A DNA stretch of 64,000 nt from Theristus sp. LFF4_11 (GCA_030248135.1 JASANC010000738.1:1-64000); one strand, 5' to 3'. Positions 1 through 14,560 are shown, counted from the stretch's first letter. The notes: generated by a model from the sequence alone, not told the origin. A program made the numbers and translations.

Positions 1-152
1 TTTGCATTTTGCTCAATCGTGAAGCGAATCGGCAAAAACTAATTCATAATTCAGCAAAAGCAAATGCAAAACTCAACCTAAAAGTTCGACCGAGGTTCGA
101 GGTATCATCAGTCCATACAACGAATAAACGCTTGAAATTTCAAAACCAAAAT

Positions 153-471
153 ATGAACGGAATGACCAAAGCTGCACTGTTCGTTTGCTGTGTGCTTTGC
201 CTCTGCGGCTCGATTGTCGTACTGGCGCTGGAAGAGGTTAAGCGGATTTATTATTGTGTTTGTTTTTTGTTGTTCATTTTTTGTTCATTCCAATTATCGG
301 TGCATTTTGTTGACGTGAAGAGAAAAACGAAAATGTCATTTGGTCTTGAAATTTGAACAAACTTGAATGTCGCTTCTCAGATCCGTTGCAACGTCATCGA
401 TTTGCGGAACGATCCGTCTGACGTGACGAACAGTCTGCCGGACAATTACGAGAATTGCACCGTTTTGGAAG
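153..471 (+). pseudogene. Duplicate of InR exons 1-2, cut off before exon 3
   Basis: Positions 1-691 match 3612-4303 almost base for base, including 5' leader, exon 1 (153-236, identical signal peptide), intron 1, exon 2 (381-471) and part of intron 2. Similarity stops at about 691, where a dispersed repeat begins, and no copy of exon 3 follows before the second copy. Exon 2 here is 6 bases shorter than at 3992-4088: it reads CNVIDLRN where the other copy reads [10 protein letters not shown]. Both reading frames and all splice sites are intact, so it could act as an alternative first-exon pair spliced to exon 3 at 4382. A dead partial duplicate or a haplotype/assembly duplication are the other readings. 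The left edge lies at or beyond the window start. Confidence 0.75.
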
Positions 472-691
472 GTTCGAGTGTGTTCGATTGGAGTGCTCTG
501 ACCGTTTTTCTTCCGTTTTGTTAAACGCCAAATTGTTTTCAAGTTCTTGGAAGGCATCTCTATTCATTGAACTCAACGTGTATGGGTGGCCCGCTCGGCA
601 TTCTTGTAGAACAGCGGGTTTTTGGAGCCGAGCGAAGCGCGAAAACCGAAGCATTTTCTGAGCCTCCCCCACGTCTTTCGCACTGAGACCG

Positions 692-3611
692 ACTGAGACC
701 GATATCATGTTCATCTCATGGCCTACCGACTGAAAAACATGTTCTAAGTTGCAAGAAAACGATTTCTGAAACGATATTTCAATTCAGTTAAGTCATTTCA
801 ACGCTAAAAATTGACTCTAGAAGTCATCCAAATCGAAAAACATGGAGTACGTCGGTCAAAATGACCAAATAATGACATTTACCTAAGCACACAAAGTTGG
901 GAAGAAAATTTGGTTTGAACTTTCAAAACATTATGCCATAAATAGAATTTTCAGAGCAAAGTAGAAGAAAAATTTTTCAAATTTTTTTAAGTTTGAAAAA
1001 AAATTCAAGTTAAATAAAAAAAACGAAAAAAAAAATTAAAAAAAATTTTTTTTCAAAGCCCCTAACCCTAGGTGGACCCCCCACCCCCCGCACTTTCGCT
1101 ACTCAAGGCGGCATGTTTGTCTTCACTTTAGCATTAGCTTAGCTGGGGACAATTAGTGACGTTTTGGAAGTCAAAACACAAGAAGAGGCATGGTAACGGT
1201 TTGGAAAAGGGGTAATTGAGGTCACCAAACAAAATCTGCAAAGTTCCGCCATACGGGAGTCATTCGGGAGGCGCTTGCATATCATATGTGGTTCTTCGGA
1301 CTCCCTGATTTTTGATTTAGCACAACTTTGATTTTTGAAATTAAAAAAAAACAAAAAACAAAAATGACGATTTTTGTTTTTTTAACAACCCTACGCTTGA
1401 GTCGAAATTTAGAAGGGGTGTTTGGAAGGGTCCGTACGTAGAGGTAGGGTTAGGGGGGAAAAAAAATCCGGATTTTTTTTAAATTAAAAAAAAAGTTTAA
1501 AAAAAAATTTTTTTTTACAAGTTAGGTTTGTTCGAAGCGTCTCGTCGAGCTGAGTTCATCTAGACTATTTTCAGAACGATCCGGAAAACTATAAGAGCGA
1601 AAATCGTGTTTTATTGAAATTATGTCCATTTCATAGAGGGAAAGTTGCATTTTCAACAGTAAAACAGGACAATTTTCGACGTGTACTTGAATATTGAACC
1701 GTTCTTAGTTGTTCCTCTTTAGAAAATTACCAAAATTTGACTGTGTTCAAAAATTCCTGTTTGCTGTAGCTAAGTCGGCAACCCCTGTCGACCCGGTCGC
1801 CCCCCCCCCCCCAAGACACTTACTTTCAGGTTCAACCAGCTATGCTATCTGCCACATGGCGAGAGCCCACTCTTCAAATCATCGTATCGAAAACACGTAC
1901 CATGATTTCGCGATCACGTTGCGGGCAACTGACAGACGCAAGTTTAACACGTTAGTTTAGCTCAGCACGCAAGTTTTAACATTTGGCCATGTTATCGGGT
2001 ATCTGAAAAACGGTCGTGTGATGTGGTATTAACCAACATCTCCGCTCCAATTGTTTAACAATATATCGCACAACTCCATTGTAGACCTATAACATACGCC
2101 AATCAACAAAATATCATGTTCATCTCATGGCCTACCGACTGAAAAAACATGTTCTAAGTTGCAAGAAAACGATTTCTGAAACGATATTTCAATTCAGTTA
2201 AGTCATTTCAACGCTAAAAATTGACTCTAGAAGTCATCCAAATCGAAAAACATGGAGTACGTCGGTCAAAATGACCAAATAATGACATGTACCTGCACAC
2301 AAAGAAGTTGGGAAGAAAATTTGGTTTGAACTTTCAAAAAATTATGCCATAAATCGAATTTTCAGAGCAAAGTAGAAGAAAAATTTTTCAAATTTTTTTT
2401 AAGTTTGAAAAAAAAAATCCAAATTTAAAAAAAAAACGAAAAAAAAATAAAAAAAATTTTTTTTTCAAAGCCCCTAACCCTACGTAGAGGGGGCGGGGGT
2501 ATTTTTGCCGAAATTATGGGGTGTTTTTCCAGGTGCGGGTGTCGACTGTCGAGTTGATGTGGGGGATACATAGAGATGTCAAGAAAAAAAAAATTTTCTA
2601 TTTTTTTTCTTTTTTTTAAAAAAAAAATTTTTTTTTAAATTTTTTTTTTAAAAATGAAAGTTGTTCAGAATTTTTCAGGGAGTCCGAATATCACCATCTG
2701 AGGAGCCACCGACTTACCATATGACCCCCACTCATATGGGAGGAGGGTGAAAATTTCAGACTTGGTTTCGGCGACCCCATTTTCCCACCGACGACATCAC
2801 GTCTCGTGTTTTGCCTCTCAATTCACCTCAAATAACATGGAAACAAGTTCCACAACAAACCGGTGTGATCATGCTGACGACACGAGGCGAAACAGCAACG
2901 AGCAACCAACGAAGTTACGCTTGCAGTGGCAGACAGTGCAATTTCCACCTTTCGAGATCCTGAAAAACGATGCGTAAATGTGAGTTCTCTGCTTCTATCT
3001 CACCTTAGCGACATCGGAATTTGTTGAACTAGCCTTTGCGACGCTCAAGTACTTCAATGCGCGAGTCGATCATCACTCACCAAGGCTGAAAACAGTCGAT
3101 AAATCAATCCAGAATACCACCTGCAGCGTTGAAGACTAAGTGACAAGGTAAAGTCAAAGAAAATTTTTGTTGAACTTTCGAAAAATTATGCCAAAAACGG
3201 CATTTTCAGGGCACATTAAAGAAAAAATTTCAAAAATTTTTAATAAAAAAAATAAAAAAAAAATGCTCATTTTTTTTTACTTTTTTTTTAAAAAAAAATT
3301 AAAAAAAAAATTTTTTTTTGACCCTTACATCTCTAGGGATACATACCCCCCCCCCCCATCTCGACCCCTGTTCACGGCAGATATATTCTACTTGCGAATG
3401 CAATGCAACGCAGATATATTCCATTTGCTAATGTAACGCAACTATTTCAGTTTGCTTCACATAATTTAATGAATGATGAATGAACATCAACTCGTCGCAG
3501 CCAGCATCGTCGACAACGACGGCGACACCAACAAAAGGTGGAACGATACGAACTGAAAATAAAAAACATCCGAAACCAAAAATAATCTCTTCGTCGTTGC
3601 GTTTTCGCTTT
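692..3611. repeat. Repeat-filled spacer between the two InR 5' copies
   Basis: No gene seen. Positions 701-1075 and 2112-2485 are two direct copies of one dispersed repeat (starting ATATCATGTTCATCTCATGG) that decays into A/T homopolymer runs and CCCTAACCCTA. A third, degraded tail lies at about 3150-3330. Positions 1150-1265 recur in inverted orientation at 11750-11835 inside a Helitron-like element. Long A and T runs make all short open frames here unconvincing. Confidence 0.7.
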
Positions 3612-3763
3612 TTTGCATTTTGCTCAATCGTGAAGCGAATCGGCAAAAACTAATTCATAATTCAGCAAAAGCAAATGCAAAACTCAACCTAAAAGTTCGA
3701 CCGAGGTTCGAGGTATCATCAGTCCATACAACGAATAAACGCTTGAAATTTCAAAACCAAAAT

Positions 3764-6700
3764 ATGAACGGAATGACCAAAGCTGCACTGTTCGTTTGCT
3801 GTGTGCTTTGCCTCTGCGGCTCGATTGTCGTACTGGCGCTGGAAGAGGTTAAGCGGATTTATTATTGTGTTTGTTTTTTGTTGTTCATTTTTTGTTCATT
3901 CCAATTATCGGTGCATTTTGTTGACGTGAAGAGAAAAACGAAAATGTCATTTGGTCTTGAAATTTGAACAAACTTGAATGTCGCTTCTCAGATCCGTTGC
4001 AACGCGTACGTCGTCGATTTGCGGAACGATCCGTCTGACGTGACGAACAGTCTGCCGGACAATTACGAGAATTGCACCGTTTTGGAAGGTTCGAGTGTGT
4101 TCGATTGGAGTGCTCTGACCGTTTTTCTTCCGTTTTGTTAAACGCCAAATTGTTTTCAAGTTCTTGGAAGGCATCTCTATTCATTGAACTCAACGTGTAT
4201 GGGTGGCCCGCTCGGCATTCTTGTAGAACAGCGGGTTTTTGTAGCCGAGCGAAGCGCGAAAACCGAAGCATTTTCTGAGTCTCCCCCACGTCTTTCGCAC
4301 TGAGACCGACGGACTGAATGCGAAGCGCAAAAAAACGGGACTGTGATTTGCGAATGGAACGCTGTTCTTGTCCCACTTCAGGTTCGCTGGCAATCAACAT
4401 GATCGGGGAATACACGAGTTCTGATCAGTACCCTGTATTCAAGCAACTCCGAGAAATCACCGGGCATCTGCTGATTTTTCAGACTTAGTCAGTGTTTTCT
4501 TTTTTGTGGTTCAAAACTCGCCAATTTTCAGCTGATGTGTTTTTTTAGTTTCATCAAGGTATTTGGCAAAAAAAGTACTTCGGTTCAAGCTGATGTGTGC
4601 GTGCAACCGGGGCACTTTACGTTGTGCGCCATTTTCACAGAGACGCATTGCTTGTGTGCAATGTCTCTGACTGTTATTATTGTCTTTCATGTTGGTTCTG
4701 CGAGTCAAATGCGTTTGCAGAGGCGTGCAACGGAAAAAAAATCCACATACTTGATGCGGCATTTCAAAATGGCGCAGGGGTCGGACCAGTTTTATAATGG
4801 CTTGGCTACACCATTTACCTCCGGAGTCCGGAATGAAGAAATCATAAGACAACAAATTCAATATCCGAAACTTTCCGTTGAAGAGCGAGAGCAGACACTG
4901 ACGAATCAATTTACGTAAAAAACGGAACTGCGATGTTTCATGATTTCATTCAGGGGCTCAGTGGTGTAGCATTATTGTACCCTATTAAGTTTTATAATAC
5001 TGGGCCTGGGCTGGGCCCATTGGATCGGCCGTATCTCAGTGATTCGGGGCACTTCACAAATTTTGACACTGTGCGTCATCAAGCAGCATGAAACTGTTTC
5101 CCGCATATCTACATCGTAGATCGTATGTGCGCATTGAGTCGTAGCAGCCAAACACAGCCGATTATTATCGACTTTATAGCGAAGAACAATAGCAGTCATT
5201 CGTTCGCGGATGTCGTCAAACAAAAACCGGAAATCAAAATTTCAACAACAAAAAATTCCAGCGGCCTCGACACGATCGGCCGGGTGCTGCCGGAGTTGCG
5301 CGTGATCGGCGCGCACGACAAGATACTCAGCTACGTACTCGTCGCCTATCAGAATCACGCGCTCAAGTTTCTCGGCCTCCCGAAACTGGCCGAAATCCGC
5401 GGCGGCGTTCGGATCGCCGAAAACTCGGATCTCTGCTTCGCTGATGACATTCAGTGGGACGCCATTATTCGCGGCAATGCGAACGACACGCTGTTCGAGC
5501 AGAACAACGAGAACGAGGATGGTGAGTCGCACTCCAATCCCGGTCGATAGTCGGACGCTAAATTATAGACAGCCCGCTGATTGGTTGGTGATGCATATGC
5601 TTGTCCGTGCACAGAAAACACTCATCACCACTTCGACTGTTGTCGTCGGTCGGGATCGCCTGAGTGATTTGTGCGTCTGTGTATCATCGAATCCCCGGTA
5701 GGTCGCGTTTGCTGCACTCGTATTCACAAAGTTCGTTCTGGTCACACAAACGAACGCACATCCCAAAAAAAACGAAAGACACTGTGAATGCCTGTGTGGC
5801 CCCGCTGCGCAACCGCTACCGTCGTCTCCCCGGCCGGCGAATTCCCGCCCGACGGAGAAATTTTCTGCTCTCTTCGAATTCTACGTTGTTGTTTGTTTCG
5901 TCGTTGCAGACTGCATGACCAAACGCTGCGATGGACGCGTCGAGGCGAACGAACTGAAACACTGCATGCGGATAGCGAAGAAGAATTCGCTAGATGGAGA
6001 CATTGCCTGCTGGAACGAAGCGCATTGTCAGATCAGTGCGTCTGCACTCTGCATTCAACTTTTCGGGATCAACCACAATAATCACAGTCCAGCTCTATAA
6101 CATGTCCAACTAGCTGATTGGTTGATGCATGCATTGCTGTGCATGGATCGCTGTAGAGGCGGAGTTTGGTTTTGTTTGCATAAAACGCCGAATGAACGTG
6201 TTCAGTTGCGTCACGATGATTGCAGACTGCACGTGTACGTCCGGTTGCATCGATGGCACCTCTCAGTGTTGCCATCCGGAGTGCGCTGGCGGCTGTGTCG
6301 CTTACGGCGATCATCAATGCTATGCGTGCAGGTGCGTTTGCGACCGGAAGAGTTGCGGCCCGTAGAGTACCGGCCCATCTCATTGTTCCCAGCACGAACA
6401 ATATTTCAAAGAAGACGTAACGTGATTTTTGATTGATTATCGCAAATTCACACGTGATAGCTGGCCGCAAACTATCTGCAGCGGCAGCAATTGAACACAC
6501 TATCCGGTCTCGACACGATATCTTCCTCTTAAAACCTTTGTGATCTCTGACGAGAAATCTGTTGTGTAATAGTATGTTGTGTTTGATTTTATATCGGAAC
6601 GAAGTTGTGGAGAATGTTATGCCGTGCAGACGGTCGCCGCGTGACGATGCACTTGACTTATTCTCTTTTTAACGAAAGTGCAGAAAAAAACTTCAATTTC

Positions 6701-9700
6701 GCAGACACCTGTATCACGACGGACGCTGTCTGCCGGACTGCCCAGAGGGCCTGTACATCTTGCGCGATTTAGACCGCAGGTGAGTGGAGCACGTTTTTGC
6801 AGTAAGTTCAAGTTATTCTGTAGAGGCGCGGAATTTGCTGCGATTTTTTTGGCAAATTACGGATCGGCTCGCGGGATTGCTGATTAGCTGCGGGTATTGT
6901 AGCGACTAATCCAAAAGAGGGCTAAGGTAACTGGTGCTTCCTGGACGGTGGGGGGAGCTTTTAGAAGCTGCCCCCTCTCCCTCACGCGGCGAGGGCATTT
7001 CGTTCCGTTCCCCCGAAAGAAACCCACCCACCGGCGTCTCGGTATCCTCGGGTTTCTGCTGAAAAAAGCTGCTTCAATACAAATAAAACATCAGAAAAAA
7101 AAACACTGAAAACAACCAGGTGTGTCACGAAAGCGCAGTGCAACGCGATGCAACCGTATCGCATTCAGAAGCCCGGAACCAACCGCTACCACTTGAAGGA
7201 GTACAAGGCGGCGCTGAAATGGTGCTGGTACGAGTGTCCGCAAGGCTACAAGCCGGACGAGCACAACCCGAAGGAGTGCATCCCGTGCGAGTCGGTCTGC
7301 CCGAAAGGTGCGCTCGACCGTTCAGGCGGCCGTGTTCATAGTGACGCATTGCTGTGACGTACAGTAGATTTTTTCTGAAGATATCACTTTTTTGGCAGAA
7401 CAGCAGAGCCCGCGAAACTTTGAATTCCGGAAGAGTGAAGCGGGCAATCGAGGTTTGGTAGGGGATGCGAAACCTCTTTTTGTGGCGAACTATGTCGCTT
7501 TTTTTTAAAACCGGTCACGTTTTTTGCTGTTTTTTTGCGAAAAAGTGTCCGGTTTAAAGAAACATACCGTACGTCGAAGGGACGTCTGTATGGAAGGTAG
7601 CGTGCAGTAGTACGAGACCAGACGTGACCTGAATACAACGTCTATGTGGACGTCAGTATCAACGAGCCGTGTTTAGAGGCATTTTCAACGTTTCGCAAGC
7701 TGCTTTCAGAAATGACCCGACGTGAGGAGTCTGGGAGTTTTTTCTCAAAACATCTTCGGTTTCTCCTGTGACAGCTGAACTAAAATTTGTCCTCCAGTAT
7801 ATATCTCGTCCCGCTTCCGTTCAGTGATTGTTTTTTTTCTCGGTACTTCATTCTGCTACTACAATTTCCCGTGCAAAGTTGTCGAATCGCGATTTTTTCT
7901 TCATTTCTGTTTTCAAAAAAACATTGCAGTCTGCGAGTCGATACTGATCAACAGCGTCTCGTCGATCTCGCGTTTCGAAGGCTGCGAAGTGGTCGACGGC
8001 TTTGTCGAGATCGAACTGCAGTCGGTGTCGGAGACGAATGTCGCCGTCGCGTTAGCGGACGTCTTTCGCACCGTCCGTGAGGTAAACTGGAAATACGGCG
8101 TCTCTGTGTGGTCCGTTGTTGTCCGTGACCGACTTGTGCCTCGGGTGCAGCCGGGAACTGGAGCGTGGAGGCTGCTTCAATGCGTACACGTTTTCGTGGT
8201 CTCGCCGCGACGGACGCAGACTGGTGCAGCGGACGCTACGTCTCACCTCGGGACAGAGGTCTTCTGCTTTGAGTAAAATAGCAGCGGACCTGGAAAGCAC
8301 ATTCACGCAGCATCAACCGTCGTCTTGACAGTAAAGCACAAGGAAGCCAGGTGTTTTGTTGCGAACACGAAAAGTTTGCTGTTTGCGGTTTCGCCACGCC
8401 AGGCAGTTGCGCACACCGCGGTGGTGTCTTTCCTGGCTCGTGCGTCGAATACCATAGCTGCGTAAAATGTTTCATTTTGGAGCAGTTCTCATACTTTTTG
8501 TAAAACATCGTAAAAACCGTTTTTCGTTTGTTTTCAGGTGCGGGACTATGTACGTGTGGCATTCGTACCGCAGCTATATTCGTTGAACATTTTTGAGAAT
8601 CTTGAACTGGTCAAAGGCGAACATCTTTACTTGAAAGAGTACGTGTGCGGTATAATTTTTGATAAAAGAAGCTTTTTTTGTTCTGTAGCGCGTGAAACTA
8701 GCTACCAGCATGGACGAGCGGATCCAATGCAAAAATTACAATTGATCTCAACAAACCAGTCCAAAAAATGCTCCAGTTATTCAATCACCACCTGATCTCC
8801 GAAAATCTCACAAAATTACTCAGATTTCACGAAAAGCACTCCACGCTGCAACGTCGCCCCCAGGAGATTAGTTACCCGTGCGACAATGTGGGTTACCAAG
8901 TTGCGCAGCGGTTTTTGCGTACCAATTTTTGTGGTGGCACTTTTGGCGACACCGGTTTGAAGACTGTGCACCATTATGAGGGCTGCGCGCTATTTGCAAG
9001 GCAGCCGGTGCAGTGAGGCAAAGCTCGTAAAGATTGTTCTGGCGGGCTGCACATCGGTTTGAGGGCTGCGCACATCGGTACCCACACCGTCGCGCGGGTA
9101 TGATTAAACACGTTGCAAAAACATCACCTGTGATTGAAAAACACAAACGACCCCGAAAAACATTTTGCCGCAATCCAAACATCGCATCACCACAATAAAC
9201 CAAACATTAAAAAATCCGTTCACCTCAGATTCTCGTTCACCGTGATCGGCAACCCGCGTCTGCGCGAGCTGATCCCGCTGGACAACCAGAGCTCACCGAC
9301 GCTGCTGACATCGCAGTCGATCGCGAACGCCGCGAACGTGAACGCGTCACTGGCGCACACGATCGAGGAGCTAGACGGCACCGTGAATGCGAGCAGTAGC
9401 AGCAGCAACGCGACAACATCCACTGGTGGTAAACTGAAGATCCTCCGCGGCAAAGTGCAAATGCAGAACAATCCGAAACTGTGCAATCAGCTGATCAAGC
9501 AGTTCTTGGAGTCGACTGGTGTCAGCGAGTGGCAGAAGTCGGATAGCAACGCGATCAGTCCAACCGCCAACGGATACAACGAGATCTGTGCGTTGTTGTT
9601 GATTCTGTTTGGACTTATTGCGTTAAACAAATCACTCGCGTTTGCGGCGGTAGCACGGTGCTGCAATGGAAGAAAGTTGATGCGATTTGGATGAACCGCT

Positions 9701-12700
9701 TGATATTGCGAAATGCGTTGCCCATCGGCAATATTGTTATGACACACTCATTAGCCTTGCTTATTGAAATTGTCCCGCTAAACTTTTGTGCGTGTGTTTT
9801 CTGTTGTTTTTTCCTTGTTAAAGAGAAAACACCGCTGCTGTGAGACGATGTTACAAGCGCTCTGCTTTACAAACCTCACAAACGTGTTTTCCCGCACAGG
9901 TCTGCAACAGAAAATCGATCTGCAAGTGAAAGCGTATGGCAACATGTTCATGGCGACGTGGGACGGCTGGAACGCCACCATGTTGGACCATCGCAAGTTC
10001 CTCGGCTATCATCTGTTCCATCGTCGCGTCGACGGGCCGAACGCGCTCACCGGCGTCTACTCCGACCGAGACGCGTGCACGGACAAGTGAGTTTTCGGGT
10101 TGGCGGCGGCATGAAATGCGCGATCGAACAAGCATTCGATGCGCCCGTTTTGTTCTATTGTTATGTTAGTTCGTTCGTTTATTGCCCAATGTTAGTCAGT
10201 AGTCTTTTATCTTCTGCGACCGTCGTCATTCGGAATTTTTGCGACTGCTGTTTTGGTTCATTCGAGCGCGTTGAGTTGAAATGGAATTGAGGAATTGAGA
10301 ACAAACGCCTCGCTAACAATGTGCAGCGGCAACTTCGTTTTTCTCGATCCCCCGAGCGCACAGACAAGCGTTGTTGCCAGCCAGGCGACGAGGGCGACCA
10401 GCTCCGTGACGTGTTGTAGCTGCTCCTTTCCAAATCCGACTGTCACGTCTGATTGTTCGTTATCAATCCATAATCATTCTCTGTGACTGTTCACCGCCGC
10501 AGCTGGGAGCGCGAGTTCCATCGTGCCGAAGAGCCGGACACGGACGCCAACAGCGAGAGCGTCTCGTTTCCGGCGATGACGAAAACGGCGCACGTCAAGC
10601 TCTGGGACGCCTGGTACGCGTTCTACGTGCGCACGGTCGTCGTGTATCACTTCAACGCGGAGGGCGCCGTCTCCGACATCGTCTACGTCAAGTCGGACTT
10701 TGGAGGTAAACGGGCATCGAATGTGATTTGGGTGAACACAACACACTGTGTACCACCACACCCGGACACGGAGTGATGGAAAAACAGGCGCAAGCTCAGG
10801 GTGTGGATGTTGTTCTCATCATTGTATCGAACTAGCAGTTGACCCGTGCCTACGGCCCGGGTAAGAAATGTTTGCGATTTTGTTAACAGCAAGGTGCACC
10901 CGCGGAAATGTGTTGATTTTTAACCAAAGCTTTTATGCGTTTTCAAGCTTTTCGATTCGGTGTCAATTCTATGTCAAAAATGATTTTTTATGACATTGTT
11001 TCGCTGATTTTGCAATTGTTGAGAATTTTTTTCTGAACCCGTTTGTTCTCGGTTAGTTAAGTTAAACTCTGTTAAACGCAAGTCGTTCCCGTTAGATTTT
11101 TTCAGGTTGACTGAAATTGTTCAAACGTGACTTTTTTGTTTGTTTGACAATTTCATTTTTCAAGGTCGCTTAGTTTAACCCAAAGAGGCCCGTTTATTTT
11201 TTATTTTACAGAACTCATAGCCGGAATCGATACCCGTTTATTTGCACAATCCCATAGTAAGCCCGCTTTTGCACAAATGTTTTTTAAACAACATGATTTC
11301 AGTTTCTGCTGTTTCAAAATTGCAAATTTGTGTTCACTACAATTTTGCTTTTTGAAAGTCACAGAATTTGAGTTTTATCTTGTAAAAACTGCTGTTTGTT
11401 TAGTGCTCTCACAATCGATGTTCATGACCTGTTTCATTTTGCTTTGATCGAATGTTCCGCATCAATGTTACCCGTGTATTTGGTTCGAAAAAATAGATTC
11501 AATTGTTATTCACAGGAAAACCACTTCTGTGTGAAAAAAATTCAAAAGCCGTTTCGTTTCTGTTGATTTTTCAAAGTCGCAAATTTGTTTTATTGGGAGA
11601 CCCGTTTTTTCAATTCTTGCTATCGATCATAATCGGATGTGCCGTCAATTCTGTGAGATAATGGCTTCTTTGGAGCAATTCGTTCCCGCACATTATAATC
11701 TCATCTTTTTACATTACCACTAAACAACATGTAGGGTTGACTCCCGTATAGCGGAACTTTGTAGATTTTGTTTTGGCGACCTCAATTACCCCTTTTCCAA
11801 ACCGTTACCATGCCTCTTCTTGTGTTTGGATACCGCCTCTACCGTTTATTGTTTGGGGCAAGCGTTCCGCTTTTGTTAGCTCGAGAGAGAATCCGCTCGA
11901 TTTTTGAAAAGTGCTTTTCAAACGTTTCAAATGTTTGTTTTCAAGCTTTTCGGTTCGGTGTCAATTCTATGTCAAAAATGATTCTTTTATAACTCTGTTT
12001 CGCTGATTTTGCAATCGCTGAGAATTTTTGCTAAACTAATTGAATTTGTTGCTCCCGTTTGTTCTCGGTTAGTTGAGTTAAACTCGGTTAAAGGCAACTC
12101 GTTCCGGTTAGATTTTTTCTGGTTGACTGACCATTGCGACGGAACGTTGAGGAAAGAACTGAATGAATCATGATGACTCGTTGTTGAACACCAAAAGAAA
12201 GAAAGTGAGCTGCACAGAAAAATTGTTAAAAAGTGATAGCAACATTTTGATTTCGCTACCTTAAATAGCAAAAAGTTGGACGGACAGACAGACAGACGGA
12301 CAGACAAAGTATTTTTTTAGTACTAGCAGTTGACCCGTGCCTACGGCCCGGGTAAGAAATGTTTGCGATTTTGTTAACAGCAAGGAGCACCCGCGGATTT
12401 ATCGACATTTATTTGCTTCTGTTTTCCTGAAACGGTAAACGTGTTGATTTTTTAAACCAAGGCTTTCATGCGTTTAAATTCGTTGATACCGTTTGTTGTT
12501 TGGGGCAAGCGTTCTTCTTTTACTTTTATTTTGAGAACCCGCTCGTTTTTTAAAAGTGCTTTTAAAAATTTTTTCTGAACTAATTGAATTTGCTGCTTCC
12601 GTTTGTTCTCGGTTAGTAAAGTTAAACTCGGTTAAAGGCAAGTCGTTCCCGTTAGATTTTTTCTGGTTGACTGAAATTGTTCAAACGTGACTTGATTGTT

Positions 12701-14560
12701 TGACAATTTCATTTTTCAAAGTCGCTAAGTTTCACCCAAAGAGGCCCGTTTGTTTTTTATTTTACAGAACTGGCCGGAATCAATACCCGTTTATTTGCAC
12801 AATCCCATTTGTGTTTTTTATAGTAAGCCCGCTTTTGCACAAAATGTTTTTTAAACAATATGATTTCAGTTTCTGCTGCTATTTTAAAGTTGCAAATTTG
12901 TTCACCACCATTTTGCTTTTTGAAAGTCACAGAATTTTAGTTAAAATCTTGTAAAAACTGCTGTTTGTTTGGTGCTCTCACAATCGATCTTTATGACCTG
13001 TTTCATTTTGTGACTTGATTGTTTAAAATTTTCAGTTATCAAAATCGCTAAGTTTGACCCAAAGAGGCCCGTTTATTTTTTATTTTACTGAACTGGCCGG
13101 AATCGATACCCGTTTGATTGCACAACCCCATTTGTTTTTTTATAGTGAACCCGCTTTTTGCACAAAAATGTTTAAAAAATGATTCCAGTTTCTGCGGTTT
13201 CAAAATTGCAAATTTGTGTTCACAAATTTGCTTTTTGAAAGTCACAGAATTTTAGTTAAAATTTTGTAAAATCTGCTGCTTGTTTAGTGTCTCACAATCG
13301 ATCTTAATGACCTTTTCATTTTGCTTGATTGATGTTCCGCATAATGTTACCCGTTTTTGGTTAGAAAATATGGGATTCGATTATTTTCACAGGAAAACCA
13401 CTTTTGTGTGAAAAAAATTCAAAAGCCGATTTCGTTTCTGTTGGTTTGTCAAAGTCGCAAATTCGTTTTATTGGGAGACCCGTTTTTCCAATTCTTGCTG
13501 TCGATCATAATCGGATGTGCCGTCCATTCTGTGAGATGATGGCTACTTTGGAGCAATTCGTTCCCGCATATTATAATCTCATCTTTTTACATCACCACCA
13601 ACCAACCTGACCATTGCGACGTGACGTTGAGGAAAGAACTGAACGAATCATGATGACTCGTTGTTGAAAACCGAAAGAGAGAAAATGATTCGCATAGAAA
13701 AAATTGTTAAAAAGTGACAGCAACATTTTGATTTCGCTACCTTAAATAGCAAAAAGTTGGACAGACAGACAGACGGACAGACAAAGTAATATTTTAGTAT
13801 AGTAGATAGTAGATGGGCACCGTGGCTTGAGGATTAGGTTTAGAATGAGCAACTTGTTAAGAGTTGATTTAATAGACTTGATTTAATGGGAAACAAAATG
13901 TGATGGAAAATCAAAAAGGCAAAATGACATCTTTCCATTCTTCCACTCTACTATTTTTTTATTCTGGTTTTGAGACTCAATGCGCGCATAGCTATAGGTA
14001 AGCAGGTTGCATGCCTGATGCGGGTACCAGAGATCCGAGTCCATTAATTAAGGCCGGGTCAGTAAAGGCCTGTTTAGCCGTCCGTATTTGCATCCGGCAC
14101 GGCACGTCACGTCACGTCAAACCTCGTTTATGCTGCAAAAAAGAGCAATCCGGCATGTCACGGCACGTCACGTCTTGTTTTAGAACTCGCGCTCGTTTAT
14201 GCCCCTGTACGGCGACGTGCGTCAACGTCCGGACGGCTAAACGGGCCTTAAGGCTGTTTTGAGTTGCCACATAACGCTTAAAACTGGTTTCCTGTCTACA
14301 TCTGCAAGCGCGCCAAGTCGCAGAACCTAACAAAACCAGATAATAAGCGTTCGTTTTGTGCGTTGTGCAGCGCCCACTCGTCCGAACGGTCTAACGATCG
14401 AGACGACGTCGAACTCGATAGAGTTACGGTGGAGCGCACCGTTGCTGCCGAACGGTCGTGTGACCCACTATGAAGTCGAATTCAAACGCATCCATCACAA
14501 CACGCGAGAGAACAGCAAGTTCCTGTGCTCTGGTGAGTCTCTCGCTGCTGCTGCTGCTGC

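Larger units (their letters stand above)
3764..9587 (+). other. InR: InR ectodomain exons 1-11: signal peptide, L1, Cys-rich, L2
   Basis: Residues 1-28 form a hydrophobic signal peptide encoded by exon 1 ([13 protein letters not shown] start). L1 follows to about residue 182, with the family pattern NCTVLEG and [11 protein letters not shown]. Residues about 183-347 are the Cys-rich (furin-like) region, with dense cysteine spacing ([27 protein letters not shown]). L2 runs to about residue 551 and ends in the family-typical NPKLC. L2 carries an unusual Ser/Asn/Ala-rich insertion near 9310-9425, including a run of serines, that vertebrate receptors lack. Exon 4 is the most conserved L1 exon. All eleven exon junctions agree in phase. 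Confidence 0.95.

Noticed and set aside
4535..4918. 127-codon open frame in InR intron 3, and a 132-codon frame opposite
   Set aside because: No domain, no codon bias and no splice or start context; no resemblance to a known protein.
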